A DNA stretch of 64,000 bases. Origin: Nocardioides dongkuii. GTDB lineage: Bacteria > Actinomycetota > Actinomycetes > Propionibacteriales > Nocardioidaceae. Location: the NCBI RefSeq assembly GCF_014127485.1, contig NZ_CP059903.1, forward strand, positions 1,674,001 to 1,738,000, in the 5' to 3' direction. Below are positions 8,066-16,547 of the stretch, piece by piece (position 1 is the first letter of the stretch; every line of letters starts with the position of its first letter). Below the pieces are notes generated by a model. It saw only the letters and a list, made by a program, of their open reading frames with translations. It searched no databases and was not told the DNA's origin. The translations under genes were made by a program, and so were the position numbers.

Positions 8066-8314
8066 ATGGCCACGGGAGAGACCGGTTTCGACGACGTCAC
8101 CTTCGACTTGATCTCGCTGCAGTACCACGCGCTGAAGGCGGGCCATGACTACGGCCAGTACGTCCGCGACGCAGAGAACGCCGGCGAGCAGGAGATCGCC
8201 GACTTCTTCCGCCAGGTCATGGACGAGGACTCCCAGCGCGCCCACCGGTGCCACGAGTTCCTCCGGCGGCTGGGCGGCACCGACAACACGTCGCCGCAGT
8301 CCGGATCCGCCTGA
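8066..8314 (+). CDS. Small two-helix protein, possibly ferritin-like
   Basis: 82 residues from the ATG preceded by AAGGGAG. It is almost wholly helical with a regular pattern of acidic residues and histidines: SLQYHALKAGHDYGQYVRDAE, then EQEIADFFRQVMDED, then AHRCHEFLRRLG. The spacing of Glu, Asp and His on the two helices is reminiscent of half a ferritin/rubrerythrin bundle, which would need to dimerise to bind metal; this is inference from pattern only. Monocistronic. A similar short protein family is widespread in actinobacteria without an assigned role. Confidence 0.6.
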   Translation: MATGETGFDDVTFDLISLQYHALKAGHDYGQYVRDAENAGEQEIADFFRQVMDEDSQRAHRCHEFLRRLGGTDNTSPQSGSA

Positions 8315-8389
8315 CCCGTCCTCCCCGGCCCCCTAGGATCGGCGGCGCCCGCGGAGTGACGCGGTGGGTCTGGGCGAAGGGGCGGGGCG

Positions 8390-8935
8390 GTGTCGGCTCG
8401 AAGGTCGTCGGCGACCAAGCACGCCCGCCGTACGGCCCGCGAGCGCCAGGGTTCCCCCGACGCCGAGCGCCGCTCCCGGGGCTCCGTGGTCCCGTTCGTC
8501 GCCACGGGGTGGATCGCGGTCTGGGCGCTGCTGGCGTGGGGCTCCCTCGCCGAGGACGCCGCGCCGGCGGTAGCGGCGTCGGTTGCGGCGCTGGTGTGGG
8601 CCTCGCTGTGCGTGACGCTCGTCTACCAGGAGGCGAGGGCCCCCCGGTTCGAGCTGCGCCCCCGCAAGGGGGCGCCGCGGCGCCGGTGGTGGTCGGGGGA
8701 GTGGTGGGTGGTGCTGCTGATGGCGGGGCTCGCCTCCCCGGCGGCGACGCACGTGTTGGTCGGACGGACCCGTGGAGGACGGTTGCCCTTCGGGGAGGCG
8801 GACGCAGCCACGCTGGAGACCGCGCAGCAGCTGGGGTGGGTCGCGGTGGCCGCGGTCCTCGTCGGCTGCCCGACCGCGTGGCTCCTGGGGCGTCGCCGCA
8901 GCGACTCACCCGGCCCGCGACCAGGGCGACGCTGA
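8390..8935 (+). CDS. Hypothetical membrane protein
   Basis: 181 residues with a basic N terminus (ARRSSATKHARRTARERQ) and four hydrophobic segments (about residues 34-52, 57-76, 101-122 and 147-165). A GTG start is the best available, though no strong ribosome site precedes it. The last 30 bases overlap the 3' end of the convergent helical-protein gene. No conserved domain recognised. Confidence 0.55.
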   Translation: MSARRSSATKHARRTARERQGSPDAERRSRGSVVPFVATGWIAVWALLAWGSLAEDAAPAVAASVAALVWASLCVTLVYQEARAPRFELRPRKGAPRRRWWSGEWWVVLLMAGLASPAATHVLVGRTRGGRLPFGEADAATLETAQQLGWVAVAAVLVGCPTAWLLGRRRSDSPGPRPGRR

Positions 8936-9499
8936 CCGCGAGTCCAGGGCCGCCGTGGGCTCCGGTCGGGAGGCGCGGGCCGAGGCGTGCAGCAGGGTCG
9001 AGGCGATCGCCGAGCACAGGACGAGGATCGGCGTGCACCGCGAGCCGCCCAGGTACGCCACCTCGCGGAGCTGGAGGCCGCAGCTGCGGTATGCCGGGTC
9101 CCGGCTCGGGCCGGGGAGGGGCGCGCCCTCGAGCTGCTCCAGCCTCCGGCGGCTCGCGTCGCGGAGCACCTCGAGGTGGTGCCGCTCGGACGCCGTGGGC
9201 ACGGGGAGGCCGCCGGTGCGGATGACGGTGCGCGCGAGCTGGTCGGCCAGGTTCCCGAGACCGCGGATCGAGGTCACCAGCGCTGCGTCGTCGAGGCGCT
9301 CGGCCACCGGCCGGCCGTGCGCGGCGCGCAGCCGCGCGGTGCTGGCGACGTGGGCGGCCACGCCCGCGCGGCGACGGGACGTGGAGGTGCGCAGGACCCG
9401 GCGAGCCGTCTCCCGGTCGCCGTCCAGCACGGCGGTCAGGGCGTCGTTCAGCCCGGAGGCGGTGGCGCGCAGCAGGGGCACGAGGACGAGGTCGGTCAT
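8906..9499 (-). CDS. Helical hypothetical protein, weakly PhoU-like
   Basis: 197 residues, predicted nearly all-helical. The first part (LLRATASGLNDALTAVLDGDRETARRVL) resembles the repeat seen in PhoU-type phosphate regulators and in actinobacterial aromatic acid transporter-like proteins with PhoU domains, but conservation is too weak for a firm call. Two cysteines occur near the C terminus (YRSCGLQL, SRCTPIL). ATG start; the gene ends inside the convergent membrane protein gene. It lies upstream of, but in tandem with, nothing that reveals its function. Confidence 0.5.
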   Translation of the reverse strand: MTDLVLVPLLRATASGLNDALTAVLDGDRETARRVLRTSTSRRRAGVAAHVASTARLRAAHGRPVAERLDDAALVTSIRGLGNLADQLARTVIRTGGLPVPTASERHHLEVLRDASRRRLEQLEGAPLPGPSRDPAYRSCGLQLREVAYLGGSRCTPILVLCSAIASTLLHASARASRPEPTAALDSRSASPWSRAG

Positions 9500-9593
9500 G
9501 CACGGATCGTGCCGCCACCGCGCCTGCCGGCCGAGGGGGCTGACGCGATCCTGACGACGCGTTGACGGAACGTCCGCGATCTTGACGCGCCGC

Positions 9594-10556
9594 TCACGTC
9601 CTCGCCGGTGCCGTGAGGACGCGCCAGTCGCGCGGGAGCATGCCGTACGCCTGCCTGAACCGCCGCGTGAAGTGGGTGGGGTCCTTGAAGCCCCACGAGT
9701 AGGCGACGCTCGCGACGGACCGGGGCCTGCTCGACGGCCGGGCCAGCTCGGCCCTGGCGCCCTCGAGGCGCTGGGCGATGACGTACTGCTCGAGGCTGAG
9801 CCCTGCCTGGCTGCAGGCGCGGAAGAGCTGGCGCCGGGAGACCGAGAGCGCCGCGGCCACCTGGTCGGCGCTCAGCTCGGGGTCGCGGAGGTGCTGGCGG
9901 ACGTAGGCCCGGACCTGGGCCACGAGGGTCTGCTCCAGGACGTCGTGAGCGTGCGGCGGGTCGTCGAGGGCGCTGGAGATCAGGGCGCGGACCAGCTGCA
10001 GGCTGGCCGCCCCCACCGCGGGCGCCGTGGGGGAGTCGTCGAGGCGCCGGGCGTCGCGGGCGAGCTCGACCAGGTAGCGGCTGACGAGGTCGTACAGCGG
10101 GCTGCGCCCGAGCCGGGGCGCCGCTCGCTGGACGAGGTCGAGCGGCAGGCCGAGCGCGGCGGTCGGGACCTGCAGCGAGGTGGAGGACCCCAGCCCGGTC
10201 CAGGAGAAGTCGAAGGGCCGGGTGACGTCGACGACCATCACGTCGCCGGTGCGCAGCCGGCGTTGGCGGGAGCCCATCTGGTGGCAGCCGACACCGAGGC
10301 CGTGGACGGCGACCGCGACCGCCTCCGGGGAGGCGCCGCCTGCGGTACGGCGGTCCCGCCGCATGACCATGCTCGAGCACCGGGCGGTGAAGAGCCTGGT
10401 CTCGCCGAGCTCGACGAGCTCCATCCGGCCGGAGGGACCGTCGGGGCCCGGGTCCAGCTCGACGCTCGTGGCCCCCGACGCCTCGGCGAGCGCGGCGCGG
10501 AACACCTCGTGCCGGTCCCTGCGGGGGAGGGACGCGGTGTCGAGCAGGATGGCCAT
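9594..10556 (-). CDS. AraC-family transcriptional regulator A
   Basis: 320 residues from the ATG at 10556, which has AAGGAGGGA just upstream. An AraC-binding-like N-terminal domain (about 1-200) is followed by two helix-turn-helix motifs (DPELSADQVAAALSVSRRQL and SVASVAYSWGFKDPTHFTRR). The signature GFxDPTHFxRRFRxAYG is canonical. It is a paralogue of the divergently transcribed AraC gene next door: both start with xDTxxLPRRDR and share GATS a few residues later. It may control its own promoter or the hydrolase operon on the other side. The effector is unknown. Confidence 0.87.
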   Translation of the reverse strand: MAILLDTASLPRRDRHEVFRAALAEASGATSVELDPGPDGPSGRMELVELGETRLFTARCSSMVMRRDRRTAGGASPEAVAVAVHGLGVGCHQMGSRQRRLRTGDVMVVDVTRPFDFSWTGLGSSTSLQVPTAALGLPLDLVQRAAPRLGRSPLYDLVSRYLVELARDARRLDDSPTAPAVGAASLQLVRALISSALDDPPHAHDVLEQTLVAQVRAYVRQHLRDPELSADQVAAALSVSRRQLFRACSQAGLSLEQYVIAQRLEGARAELARPSSRPRSVASVAYSWGFKDPTHFTRRFRQAYGMLPRDWRVLTAPART

Positions 10557-10723
10557 CGGTCCCTCCTTCTCAGAGGCGGGCCACGTCTTTGGAGCGTAGG
10601 CGCGCCCGTTCGGGGGTGACAAGGGCGAATCCGGCACGCAGGGCCGACGAGGCGGCGCGCAGGGACGTTTCGGCTCCACCGCCGTCGTGCGACGGTCGGC
10701 GCAACGGCGAGAGGGGATCTGCG

Positions 10724-11710
10724 GTGCTGGTGATCGACACCGAGACGCTCCCGCGGCGCGACCGCGCCGACGCGATGGCCGCCGCCATGGGGGACGCGAC
10801 CGGGGCCACCAGCCTCGTCCACGAGGGCCCGTCCGCGGACGCCTACCTCCGGATGGACCTGTGGCAGCTGGGCGCGACGGCGCTGGTCTCGGCCGCGTGC
10901 TCCGGTCACACCCAGGCGCGGACGCAGCGAAGACCGGCCCGCGACGACGAGCCGATCGTCGTCGTCGGGGTGCAGTCCACCGGCACCGGCGCCCAGGTGC
11001 AGGACGGCGTCGCGACGCCGCTCTCGCCCGGAGGCGTGTACGGCATGGTGCTGTCCGGGTCCTACCGGCACGTCAGCGTCGGCCGCACCCGGACCGCGAA
11101 CCTCCTCGTCCGGGCCGGCGACCTCGACCTCCCGCTCCAGCTCCTCGCCCGGGCGCGTCCGCGACTGGCCTCGAGCCCGCTCCGGGACGTCCTGGCCGCC
11201 CACGTGCGCTCCCTGGTCGCCGCGGCCGACGACCTGGCGGCGACGTCCTCGATGGACGCCGTCGAGCCCGCCACCCTCGCGCTGACGCGCGCCTTCCTCG
11301 CCTCGGCGTCGGGCAGCGAGGCCCACGTCCAGGAGGCCCTGGCGGAGACGCTGGTGGCGCGGGTCCGGGCGTACGTCCTCCAGCACCTCGCCGACCGCAA
11401 CCTGTCCCCGGCCACCATCGCCGTCGCGCACCACGTCTCGGAGCGGCAGCTCTACAAGGCCTGCGCGGCCGAGCAGCTCCGGCTCGAGCCGTGGATCATC
11501 GGCCGCCGGCTCGAGGCGGCGCACGCGGAGCTCGCGACGCCGGGCGGGCGCCGGTCCACGATCGCCGCGACGGCGGCGAGGTGGGGCTTCGCGAACAGCT
11601 CGCACTTCACGCACCGCTTCCGCACGGCGTACGGGATGACTCCCCGGGAGTGGCAGCAGCACTCCCACGACTCCGCACCTGTGCAGGGTCGCGCAACCAC
11701 CGTGCGGTGA
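10724..11710 (+). CDS. AraC-family transcriptional regulator B
   Basis: 328 residues from a GTG preceded by GAGAGGGG; this start gives an N terminus ([18 protein letters not shown]) collinear with its divergent paralogue. The N-terminal effector region has the [17 protein letters not shown] block that is also present in the paralogue, then two helix-turn-helix motifs ([39 protein letters not shown]). It lies immediately upstream of three alpha/beta hydrolase genes in the same orientation, with 63 bases before the first, so it is the best candidate for their activator. Confidence 0.87.
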   Translation: MLVIDTETLPRRDRADAMAAAMGDATGATSLVHEGPSADAYLRMDLWQLGATALVSAACSGHTQARTQRRPARDDEPIVVVGVQSTGTGAQVQDGVATPLSPGGVYGMVLSGSYRHVSVGRTRTANLLVRAGDLDLPLQLLARARPRLASSPLRDVLAAHVRSLVAAADDLAATSSMDAVEPATLALTRAFLASASGSEAHVQEALAETLVARVRAYVLQHLADRNLSPATIAVAHHVSERQLYKACAAEQLRLEPWIIGRRLEAAHAELATPGGRRSTIAATAARWGFANSSHFTHRFRTAYGMTPREWQQHSHDSAPVQGRATTVR

Positions 11711-11773
11711 GAGCACATCCGGTACGCACCCCCGGTGGCAGCGTCACGGGGACCACCGACCCCGGAGAGAGCC

Positions 11774-12652
11774 ATGACCCGCTTCGCACCGCAGTCATCC
11801 CGCCGCACGACCGCCGGCCTCGCCGCGCTCTGCCTCGCCGGGCTGGTCCTGGCACCGTCCGCCGGAGCGTTGCGCCCGGCCGACCCGGCCGACTCGGTCG
11901 GCCCAGCGCCCGCCCGGGCCGCGGCCGGTCCCTCGGACAGCACCCGGAAGCCCACGATCGTGCTCGTCCACGGGGCGTTCGCGGACGCCTCCGGCTGGTA
12001 CGACGTGATCCACCAGCTGCACGAGCGCGGCTACCCGGTGCTCGCCCCGGCCAACCCGCTGCGCGGTCTGACCGGGGACGCCGAGTACCTCGCGGCGTTC
12101 CTCTCGACCATCGACGGGCCGATCGTGCTGGTCGGCCACTCGTACGGCGGCGCGGTGATCACGAACGCCGCCACCGGCAACGAGAACGTCGAGGCGCTCG
12201 TGTACGTCGCGGCGTACGCCCTGGCGGAGGGGGAGAACGTGGCGGCCGCCAACGAGCTCGGCGGCGGCCACACCGACCTGCTCGACCACATCGTGATCCG
12301 TCCCTTCCCCGGGGCGGGCGAGGGCGACGCGGACGTCTACGTGGAGCCCAGCGCCTTCCGCCGCATCTTCGCCCGGGATCTGCCCCGCAGGCAGGCGGCG
12401 GCGATGGCGGCAGGGCAGCGGCCCGGGGCGTACTCCGCACTCGTGACCCCCTCCGGGCCGCCGGCCTGGCAGGACATCCCCTCCTGGTACCTGGTCTCGG
12501 CCGAGGACAACCTGATCCCGCCGGTGGCCCAGCGGGCGATGGCGGCCCGGGCGGGATCCCGCACGTTCGAGGCCGACTCCTCCCACGTCTCGATGATGAG
12601 CCACCCCCGGCGGGTCACGAAGCTGATCGTCGCCGCCGAGCGGAGGAGCTGA
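11774..12652 (+). CDS. Exported alpha/beta hydrolase
   Basis: 292 residues from the ATG preceded by GGAGAGA. A basic N terminus and hydrophobic core ([20 protein letters not shown]) form a signal peptide with a long Ala/Pro-rich linker. The hydrolase core shows the strand-loop [18 protein letters not shown], the nucleophile elbow GHSYGG (Ser), and a late Asp/His pair (SAEDNLIPP and DSSHVSMM). This matches the MhpC/RsbQ-like esterase family that is often annotated as signal-peptide-containing alpha/beta hydrolase. First of three hydrolases behind an AraC regulator. The substrate is unknown. Confidence 0.88.
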   Translation: MTRFAPQSSRRTTAGLAALCLAGLVLAPSAGALRPADPADSVGPAPARAAAGPSDSTRKPTIVLVHGAFADASGWYDVIHQLHERGYPVLAPANPLRGLTGDAEYLAAFLSTIDGPIVLVGHSYGGAVITNAATGNENVEALVYVAAYALAEGENVAAANELGGGHTDLLDHIVIRPFPGAGEGDADVYVEPSAFRRIFARDLPRRQAAAMAAGQRPGAYSALVTPSGPPAWQDIPSWYLVSAEDNLIPPVAQRAMAARAGSRTFEADSSHVSMMSHPRRVTKLIVAAERRS

Positions 12653-12657
12653 GCGCC

Positions 12658-13509
12658 GTGAGCACCGTGATCACCGACGATGGCACCGAGATCTTCTACA
12701 AGGACTGGGGCGAGGGCCGGCCGGTCCTGCTCTCGCACGGCTGGCCGCTCAGCAGCGACAGCTGGGAGGCGCAGATGCTGCTGCTCGCCGAGCACGGCTT
12801 CCGGGTGATCGCCCACGACCGCCGCGGCCACGGGCGGTCCACGCAGACCTGGACCGGCAACGACATGGACACCTACGCCGACGACCTGGCCTGCCTCGTC
12901 GACACCCTCGACCTGCGGGACCTGACCCTCGTCGGCTTCTCGACCGGGGGCGGCGAGGTGGCCCGGTACCTCGGCAGGCACGGCACCGGCCGGGTCGCGC
13001 AGCTGGTCCTGGTCTCGGCCGTCCCGCCCTTCATGCTGCGCACCGACGACAACCCCGACGGGGTGCCGGTGGAGGTGTTCGACGGCATCCGCGAGGGCTC
13101 GCTCGCCGACCGCTCGCAGACCTACCGCGACCTCGCCGACGGCCCGTTCTTCGGCAACAACCGCCCCGGCCAGAGCCCCTCCCAGGGCATGCGCGACGCG
13201 TTCTGGCTCCAGGGCCTGCAGGCGGGCCACCGCAACGCCTACGAGTGCATCGCCGCGTTCTCCGCGACCGACTTCCGCGCCGACCTGGACAAGGTCGACG
13301 TACCCACGCTGGTGATCCACGGCGACGACGACCAGGTCGTGCCGTTCGAGGTCGGCGGGCGGAAGTCGGCCGAGCGGATCCGGGGCGCCCGGCTCCTGGT
13401 GTACGCCGGGGCGCCGCACGGCATCACCGACACCCACAAGGAGCAGCTCGGCGCCGACCTGCTCGCGTTCCTGACCACCATCTCGGACCGACCCGGAGGA
13501 ATCACATGA
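12658..13509 (+). CDS. Non-heme chloroperoxidase-like alpha/beta hydrolase
   Basis: 283 residues. GTG start with GGAGGAG 9 bases before it; only 5 bases separate it from the previous hydrolase. The nucleophile motif is GFSTGGGE (Ser), with DRRGHGRS upstream and the Asp/His pair in [10 protein letters not shown] and [10 protein letters not shown]. The full-length pattern, including [14 protein letters not shown], is that of bacterial non-heme haloperoxidases / aryl esterases. The biological activity is more likely ester, lactone or C-C hydrolysis than halogenation. It has no signal peptide, so it is cytosolic, unlike its upstream neighbour. The window holds a second member of this subfamily at 50.6-51.5 kb. 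Confidence 0.9.
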   Translation: MSTVITDDGTEIFYKDWGEGRPVLLSHGWPLSSDSWEAQMLLLAEHGFRVIAHDRRGHGRSTQTWTGNDMDTYADDLACLVDTLDLRDLTLVGFSTGGGEVARYLGRHGTGRVAQLVLVSAVPPFMLRTDDNPDGVPVEVFDGIREGSLADRSQTYRDLADGPFFGNNRPGQSPSQGMRDAFWLQGLQAGHRNAYECIAAFSATDFRADLDKVDVPTLVIHGDDDQVVPFEVGGRKSAERIRGARLLVYAGAPHGITDTHKEQLGADLLAFLTTISDRPGGIT

Positions 13510-14372
13510 GCACCGAGCACACCGACCCGCGCGCGGCCGGAGGCCGCCCCGACACGATCGTCCTCGTCCACGGGCTGTGGGTGACCCCCCGCAGCTGGGA
13601 GTACTGGGTGCCCCACTACGAGTCCCGCGGCTTCCGGGTCCTCACCCCGGCGTACCCCGGGTTCGAGGTGGAGGTGGAGGCCCTGCGGGCCGACCCGAGC
13701 ATCATCGCCGACTGCTCGATCACCGGCACCCTCGACCACCTGGCCTCGGTCGTCGAGAGCGTGGAGAACCCGCCGATCATCATGGGGCACTCCTTCGGCG
13801 GGGCGTTCACCCAGCTGCTCCTGGCCCGCGGCCTGGGGGCGGCCGGGGTGGTCATCGACTCCGCGCCGACCGAGGGCGTGCGGGTGAACCCGGCCTCGCA
13901 GATCAAGGCCCTGTTCCCGGCGCTGAGCAACCCGGCGAAGCGCCACCAGGCGGTCGGCTTCACCGAGAAGCAGTTCCACTACGCCTTCACCAACACCCTC
14001 GACGAGGCGGCGGCCAAGGAGGCCTACGAGCGCTACGCCATCGCCGCCCCGGGCCGCTGGGTCTGGGACTACGGCCTGATCGCGAACTTCAAGCCCGGCC
14101 ACCAGGAGACCTGGGTCGACTACGACAACGACGACCGGGCACCGCTGCTGTTCATCGCGGGCGGCGAGGACAACATCATGCCGGCCGCGGTGAACCGGTC
14201 GAACTTCAAGAAGTACAAGAAGTCGGCCTCCTTCACCGACTACCTGCTCCTCGAGGGCCGGTCGCACTGGACCTGCGCGGAGCCCGGCTGGGAGGACGTC
14301 GCGGACACGGCGCTGGACTGGGCGCTCGAGCACTGCAGCTCCGTCGAGCGGTCGCGGTCGGACGCGCCGTGA
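13506..14372 (+). CDS. Alpha/beta hydrolase
   Basis: 288 residues; the ATG overlaps the upstream stop (ATGA), and GGAGGA lies inside the previous gene's end. Core motifs: [17 protein letters not shown] (oxyanion loop), MGHSFGGAF (nucleophile Ser), [12 protein letters not shown] (acid) and [14 protein letters not shown] (His). The RSHWTC motif is found in a conserved actinobacterial subfamily that is often next to chloroperoxidase-like hydrolases. Last gene of the putative AraC-controlled operon; the three hydrolases probably act on related substrates, perhaps sequentially across the membrane. Confidence 0.88.
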   Translation: MSTEHTDPRAAGGRPDTIVLVHGLWVTPRSWEYWVPHYESRGFRVLTPAYPGFEVEVEALRADPSIIADCSITGTLDHLASVVESVENPPIIMGHSFGGAFTQLLLARGLGAAGVVIDSAPTEGVRVNPASQIKALFPALSNPAKRHQAVGFTEKQFHYAFTNTLDEAAAKEAYERYAIAAPGRWVWDYGLIANFKPGHQETWVDYDNDDRAPLLFIAGGEDNIMPAAVNRSNFKKYKKSASFTDYLLLEGRSHWTCAEPGWEDVADTALDWALEHCSSVERSRSDAP

Positions 14373-14425
14373 CGCCTCCCTGATCGTGCTGGCCGGGGGA
14401 CCCGCCCGGCACTACGATGCGCGGC

Positions 14426-14917
14426 GTGGCGTTCTCGCCGGCGGGTCTGGCTCTCAGCCTGGCGGTGCTGGCGCCGAACCTGCTGATGCTCAGGTTCCCT
14501 CCGCGCGACCCGCTTCCCTCGGTGCGGGCGCCGCGGGTGGTGAGCGGGGCGGAGCGGGCCGGGCAGGCGCTCTGCCTCGTCGTGCCGGCGGCCTCGACGC
14601 ACGGACCGACCGAGCCTGCGTGGGCGGCGCTCGTCGCGGGGTGCCTGGCCGGCTACTACGGGCTCTGGGTTCGCTACCTGCGCGGTGGACGTGGCGGGGC
14701 GGCGCTGTACGAGCCGGTGTGGGGCGTGCCGGTGCCGATGGCGGTCCTTCCCGTCCTGGCCTTCCTTGCCGCCTCGGCGTGGCTGGGCAACCCCTGGATC
14801 GCGGTGTCAGCCGTGGTGCTGGCGGTCGGTCACGTCCCCGCGGCGCTCCTGGTCGGTCGGGCGATGACGGCGGATCCGGTCAGCCCACGGTCGACTGGCG
14901 GTCGCGCAGGTCCGTGA
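14426..14917 (+). CDS. Hypothetical membrane protein
   Basis: 163 residues from the GTG at 14426. A TACGAT -10-like hexamer ends 7 bases before this GTG, suggesting a leaderless transcript; the ATG at 14417 lies inside that hexamer and is less likely. Four to five hydrophobic helices, beginning FSPAGLALSLAVLAPNLLML and ending WIAVSAVVLAVGHVPAALLV. No catalytic motif. The 3' end overlaps the convergent TIGR01777 gene by 38 bases. Confidence 0.6.
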   Translation: MAFSPAGLALSLAVLAPNLLMLRFPPRDPLPSVRAPRVVSGAERAGQALCLVVPAASTHGPTEPAWAALVAGCLAGYYGLWVRYLRGGRGGAALYEPVWGVPVPMAVLPVLAFLAASAWLGNPWIAVSAVVLAVGHVPAALLVGRAMTADPVSPRSTGGRAGP

Positions 14918-15800
14918 GGGCTTCGTCGAGGTCGGGGTGGCGGAACTCGAACCCGGCGGACAGCAGCCGGGCGGGGACCGCGCGCCGTCCGGTGAGCGCC
15001 AGCGCGGGGTCGGTCCGCAGCGCCACGGCGCCGAGGCGGACGAGCATCGCGGGGGTGGGAGGCGCAGCCGGACGTCGCGCGCTGCGGCGAAGGGCGGCCA
15101 TCAGCTCGGCGTTCCGCACCGGGCGCGGGCCCGTGGCGTGGACGACCCCGGACAGTGCCGGGTCGCCCGGCAGCAGGCATCGACGCACGACGGCCAGCCA
15201 GTCCTCGATGTGGATCCAGCTGACCCACTGGGTGCCGGGACCGACGCGACCCCCCAGCCCCCACCGGGCGAGCGACAGCAGCCGGTCGAGGGCGGGGGTG
15301 TCGTTGTCCAGGACGATGCCGGTCCGGAGCAGGACCGCACGATCGGTGCTCGCGCCGTCCAGGGCGGCTTCCCAGGCCCGCGCCACCCCCGTCATCTGCG
15401 GCGGGTGGTCGGCCGGCGGGGCCGACTCGTCCAGCACCTGGTCGCCGGCGTCGCCGTAGATCGCCAGCGTGCTCGCCTGCACCCACACCGGCACCGGGGC
15501 GGCCAGGGTGGCGCTCGCCTCGACCAGGGCGCGGGTGGGCTCGACCCGGGACCGGGTCAGCAGGTCGACGTTCGCCGCGGTCGGTCGGCGGTCGACCAGC
15601 TCCCCGGCGAGGTTGACGACCGCGCTGCCCTCGAGCTCGGCGGACCAGGCGCCGACGGTCCTGCCGTCCCACGCCACCTGCCGGAAGGGGCCCGGCCGCG
15701 CCCGCCGGGTCAGGACGACGACGTCGTGGCCGTCGGCCGCGAGGCTCTCGCAGAGCCGACGTCCCAGGGCGCCGGTTCCCCCGGCGATCACGACCTTCAC
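14880..15800 (-). CDS. TIGR01777-family NAD(P)-binding epimerase-like protein
   Basis: 306 residues, extended SDR type. N-terminal Rossmann motif VIAGGTGALGRRL, VNLAGE in the middle, STLAIYGD where the catalytic Ser/Tyr region sits, and a C-terminal domain with the conserved arrangement AVPARLLSAGFEFRHPDLDEAL typical of the YfcH/TIGR01777 family. The substrate and cofactor preference of this family are not established; plant and bacterial members affect cell division or plastid biogenesis. GTG start. It appears to be monocistronic. Confidence 0.87.
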   Translation of the reverse strand: MKVVIAGGTGALGRRLCESLAADGHDVVVLTRRARPGPFRQVAWDGRTVGAWSAELEGSAVVNLAGELVDRRPTAANVDLLTRSRVEPTRALVEASATLAAPVPVWVQASTLAIYGDAGDQVLDESAPPADHPPQMTGVARAWEAALDGASTDRAVLLRTGIVLDNDTPALDRLLSLARWGLGGRVGPGTQWVSWIHIEDWLAVVRRCLLPGDPALSGVVHATGPRPVRNAELMAALRRSARRPAAPPTPAMLVRLGAVALRTDPALALTGRRAVPARLLSAGFEFRHPDLDEALTDLRDRQSTVG

Positions 15801-15842
15801 GGGGCTGAACGTAGGGCACCGGCACCCCGGACGGGTCGTCGG

Positions 15843-16235
15843 CTACGCCGGCGGCACCGAGTGACACACGGCCTCGACGTTGTTGCCGTCGGGGTCCCGG
15901 ACGAAGGCGGCGAAGTAGCCCTCGTGGTACTCGGGCCAGTGGCGCGGCTCGTGGAGGACCTCGGCGCCCGACGACACCGCGGCCTCGAAGAACGCGCGTA
16001 CGGCGTCGGCCGACTCGGCGACGAAGGCGAGGTGCATCTCGCGGTCGGGACCCGACGACGGGCCCCCGCCGTCGGGCTGGGTGCTGATCCAGAAGTCCGG
16101 CTTGCCGGCGGAGCCGTAGCCCAGCGCGACCTCGTAGTCGAGCACGCGGCTGAAGCCGAGCGCACCGAGCACGTCGTCGTAGAAGGCCGCCGCCGCAGGC
16201 AGGTCGGCGCAGCTGATCCCGAGGTGGTCGATCAT
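15843..16235 (-). CDS. VOC-superfamily (glyoxalase-like) protein
   Basis: 130 residues built of two beta-alpha-beta-beta-beta units. The motif MIDHLGISCADLPAAAAFYD at the start and VRDPDGNNVEAVCH at the end are characteristic of vicinal oxygen chelate proteins (glyoxalase I, dioxygenases, antibiotic-binding proteins). Metal-ligand candidates are His4 and the C-terminal Glu. The substrate cannot be predicted. ATG start; single gene convergent with nothing nearby, with about 100 bases between it and the mini zinc-protein gene. Confidence 0.83.
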   Translation of the reverse strand: MIDHLGISCADLPAAAAFYDDVLGALGFSRVLDYEVALGYGSAGKPDFWISTQPDGGGPSSGPDREMHLAFVAESADAVRAFFEAAVSSGAEVLHEPRHWPEYHEGYFAAFVRDPDGNNVEAVCHSVPPA

Positions 16236-16332
16236 CGAGCCAGGATGCCAGAGCAGGTCGCCCGGAGGAACGGGTGAACGCCTCGGCGAGCGACCCTCGC
16301 CGGCGTGCTCCCCGCCGGTCAGCGGAGGACGG

Positions 16333-16503
16333 TCACGACGTCCTCCCGAAGATCCTGGCGAGCAGGCCGCCCGAGCGCTGCTCGCGGGGGTGGCCCGCGC
16401 AGCGGTCGGCGCGCGGCACGCGCGCCAGGACCTGGTCGACGTGCTGGCCGCAGCCGGACCAGGTGGTCTTGCCGCACTTCTTGCAGGGGACTGCTCGACA
16501 CAT
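16333..16503 (-). CDS. Mini zinc-binding protein, last gene of the sulfur operon
   Basis: 56 residues, too short for many gene callers, but with an ATG and CGGAGC site and a striking Cys/His arrangement: CKKCGKTTWSGCGQH, then DRCAGH. Cys7/Cys10, Cys18/His20 and Cys36/His39 would suit one or two zinc sites. The motif CKKCGKxTWxGCGxH is recurrent in small uncharacterised proteins of actinobacteria and other bacteria. It begins 44 bases after the TauE/SafE stop on the same strand, so it is probably part of the persulfide operon. A persulfide carrier or zinc-ribbon adaptor role is conjecture. Confidence 0.7.
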   Translation of the reverse strand: MCRAVPCKKCGKTTWSGCGQHVDQVLARVPRADRCAGHPREQRSGGLLARIFGRTS

Positions 16504-16547
16504 GGTGGTGCTCCGTTCGGGGTGGGGGGAGGCGGTCTCAGGCGGGG

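Noticed and set aside
10687..13509. 940-codon open frame on the plus strand
   Set aside because: Only the part from the GTG at 12658 is a real gene (chloroperoxidase-like hydrolase). The upstream part is an Arg/Pro-rich out-of-frame reading of the AraC and first hydrolase genes.
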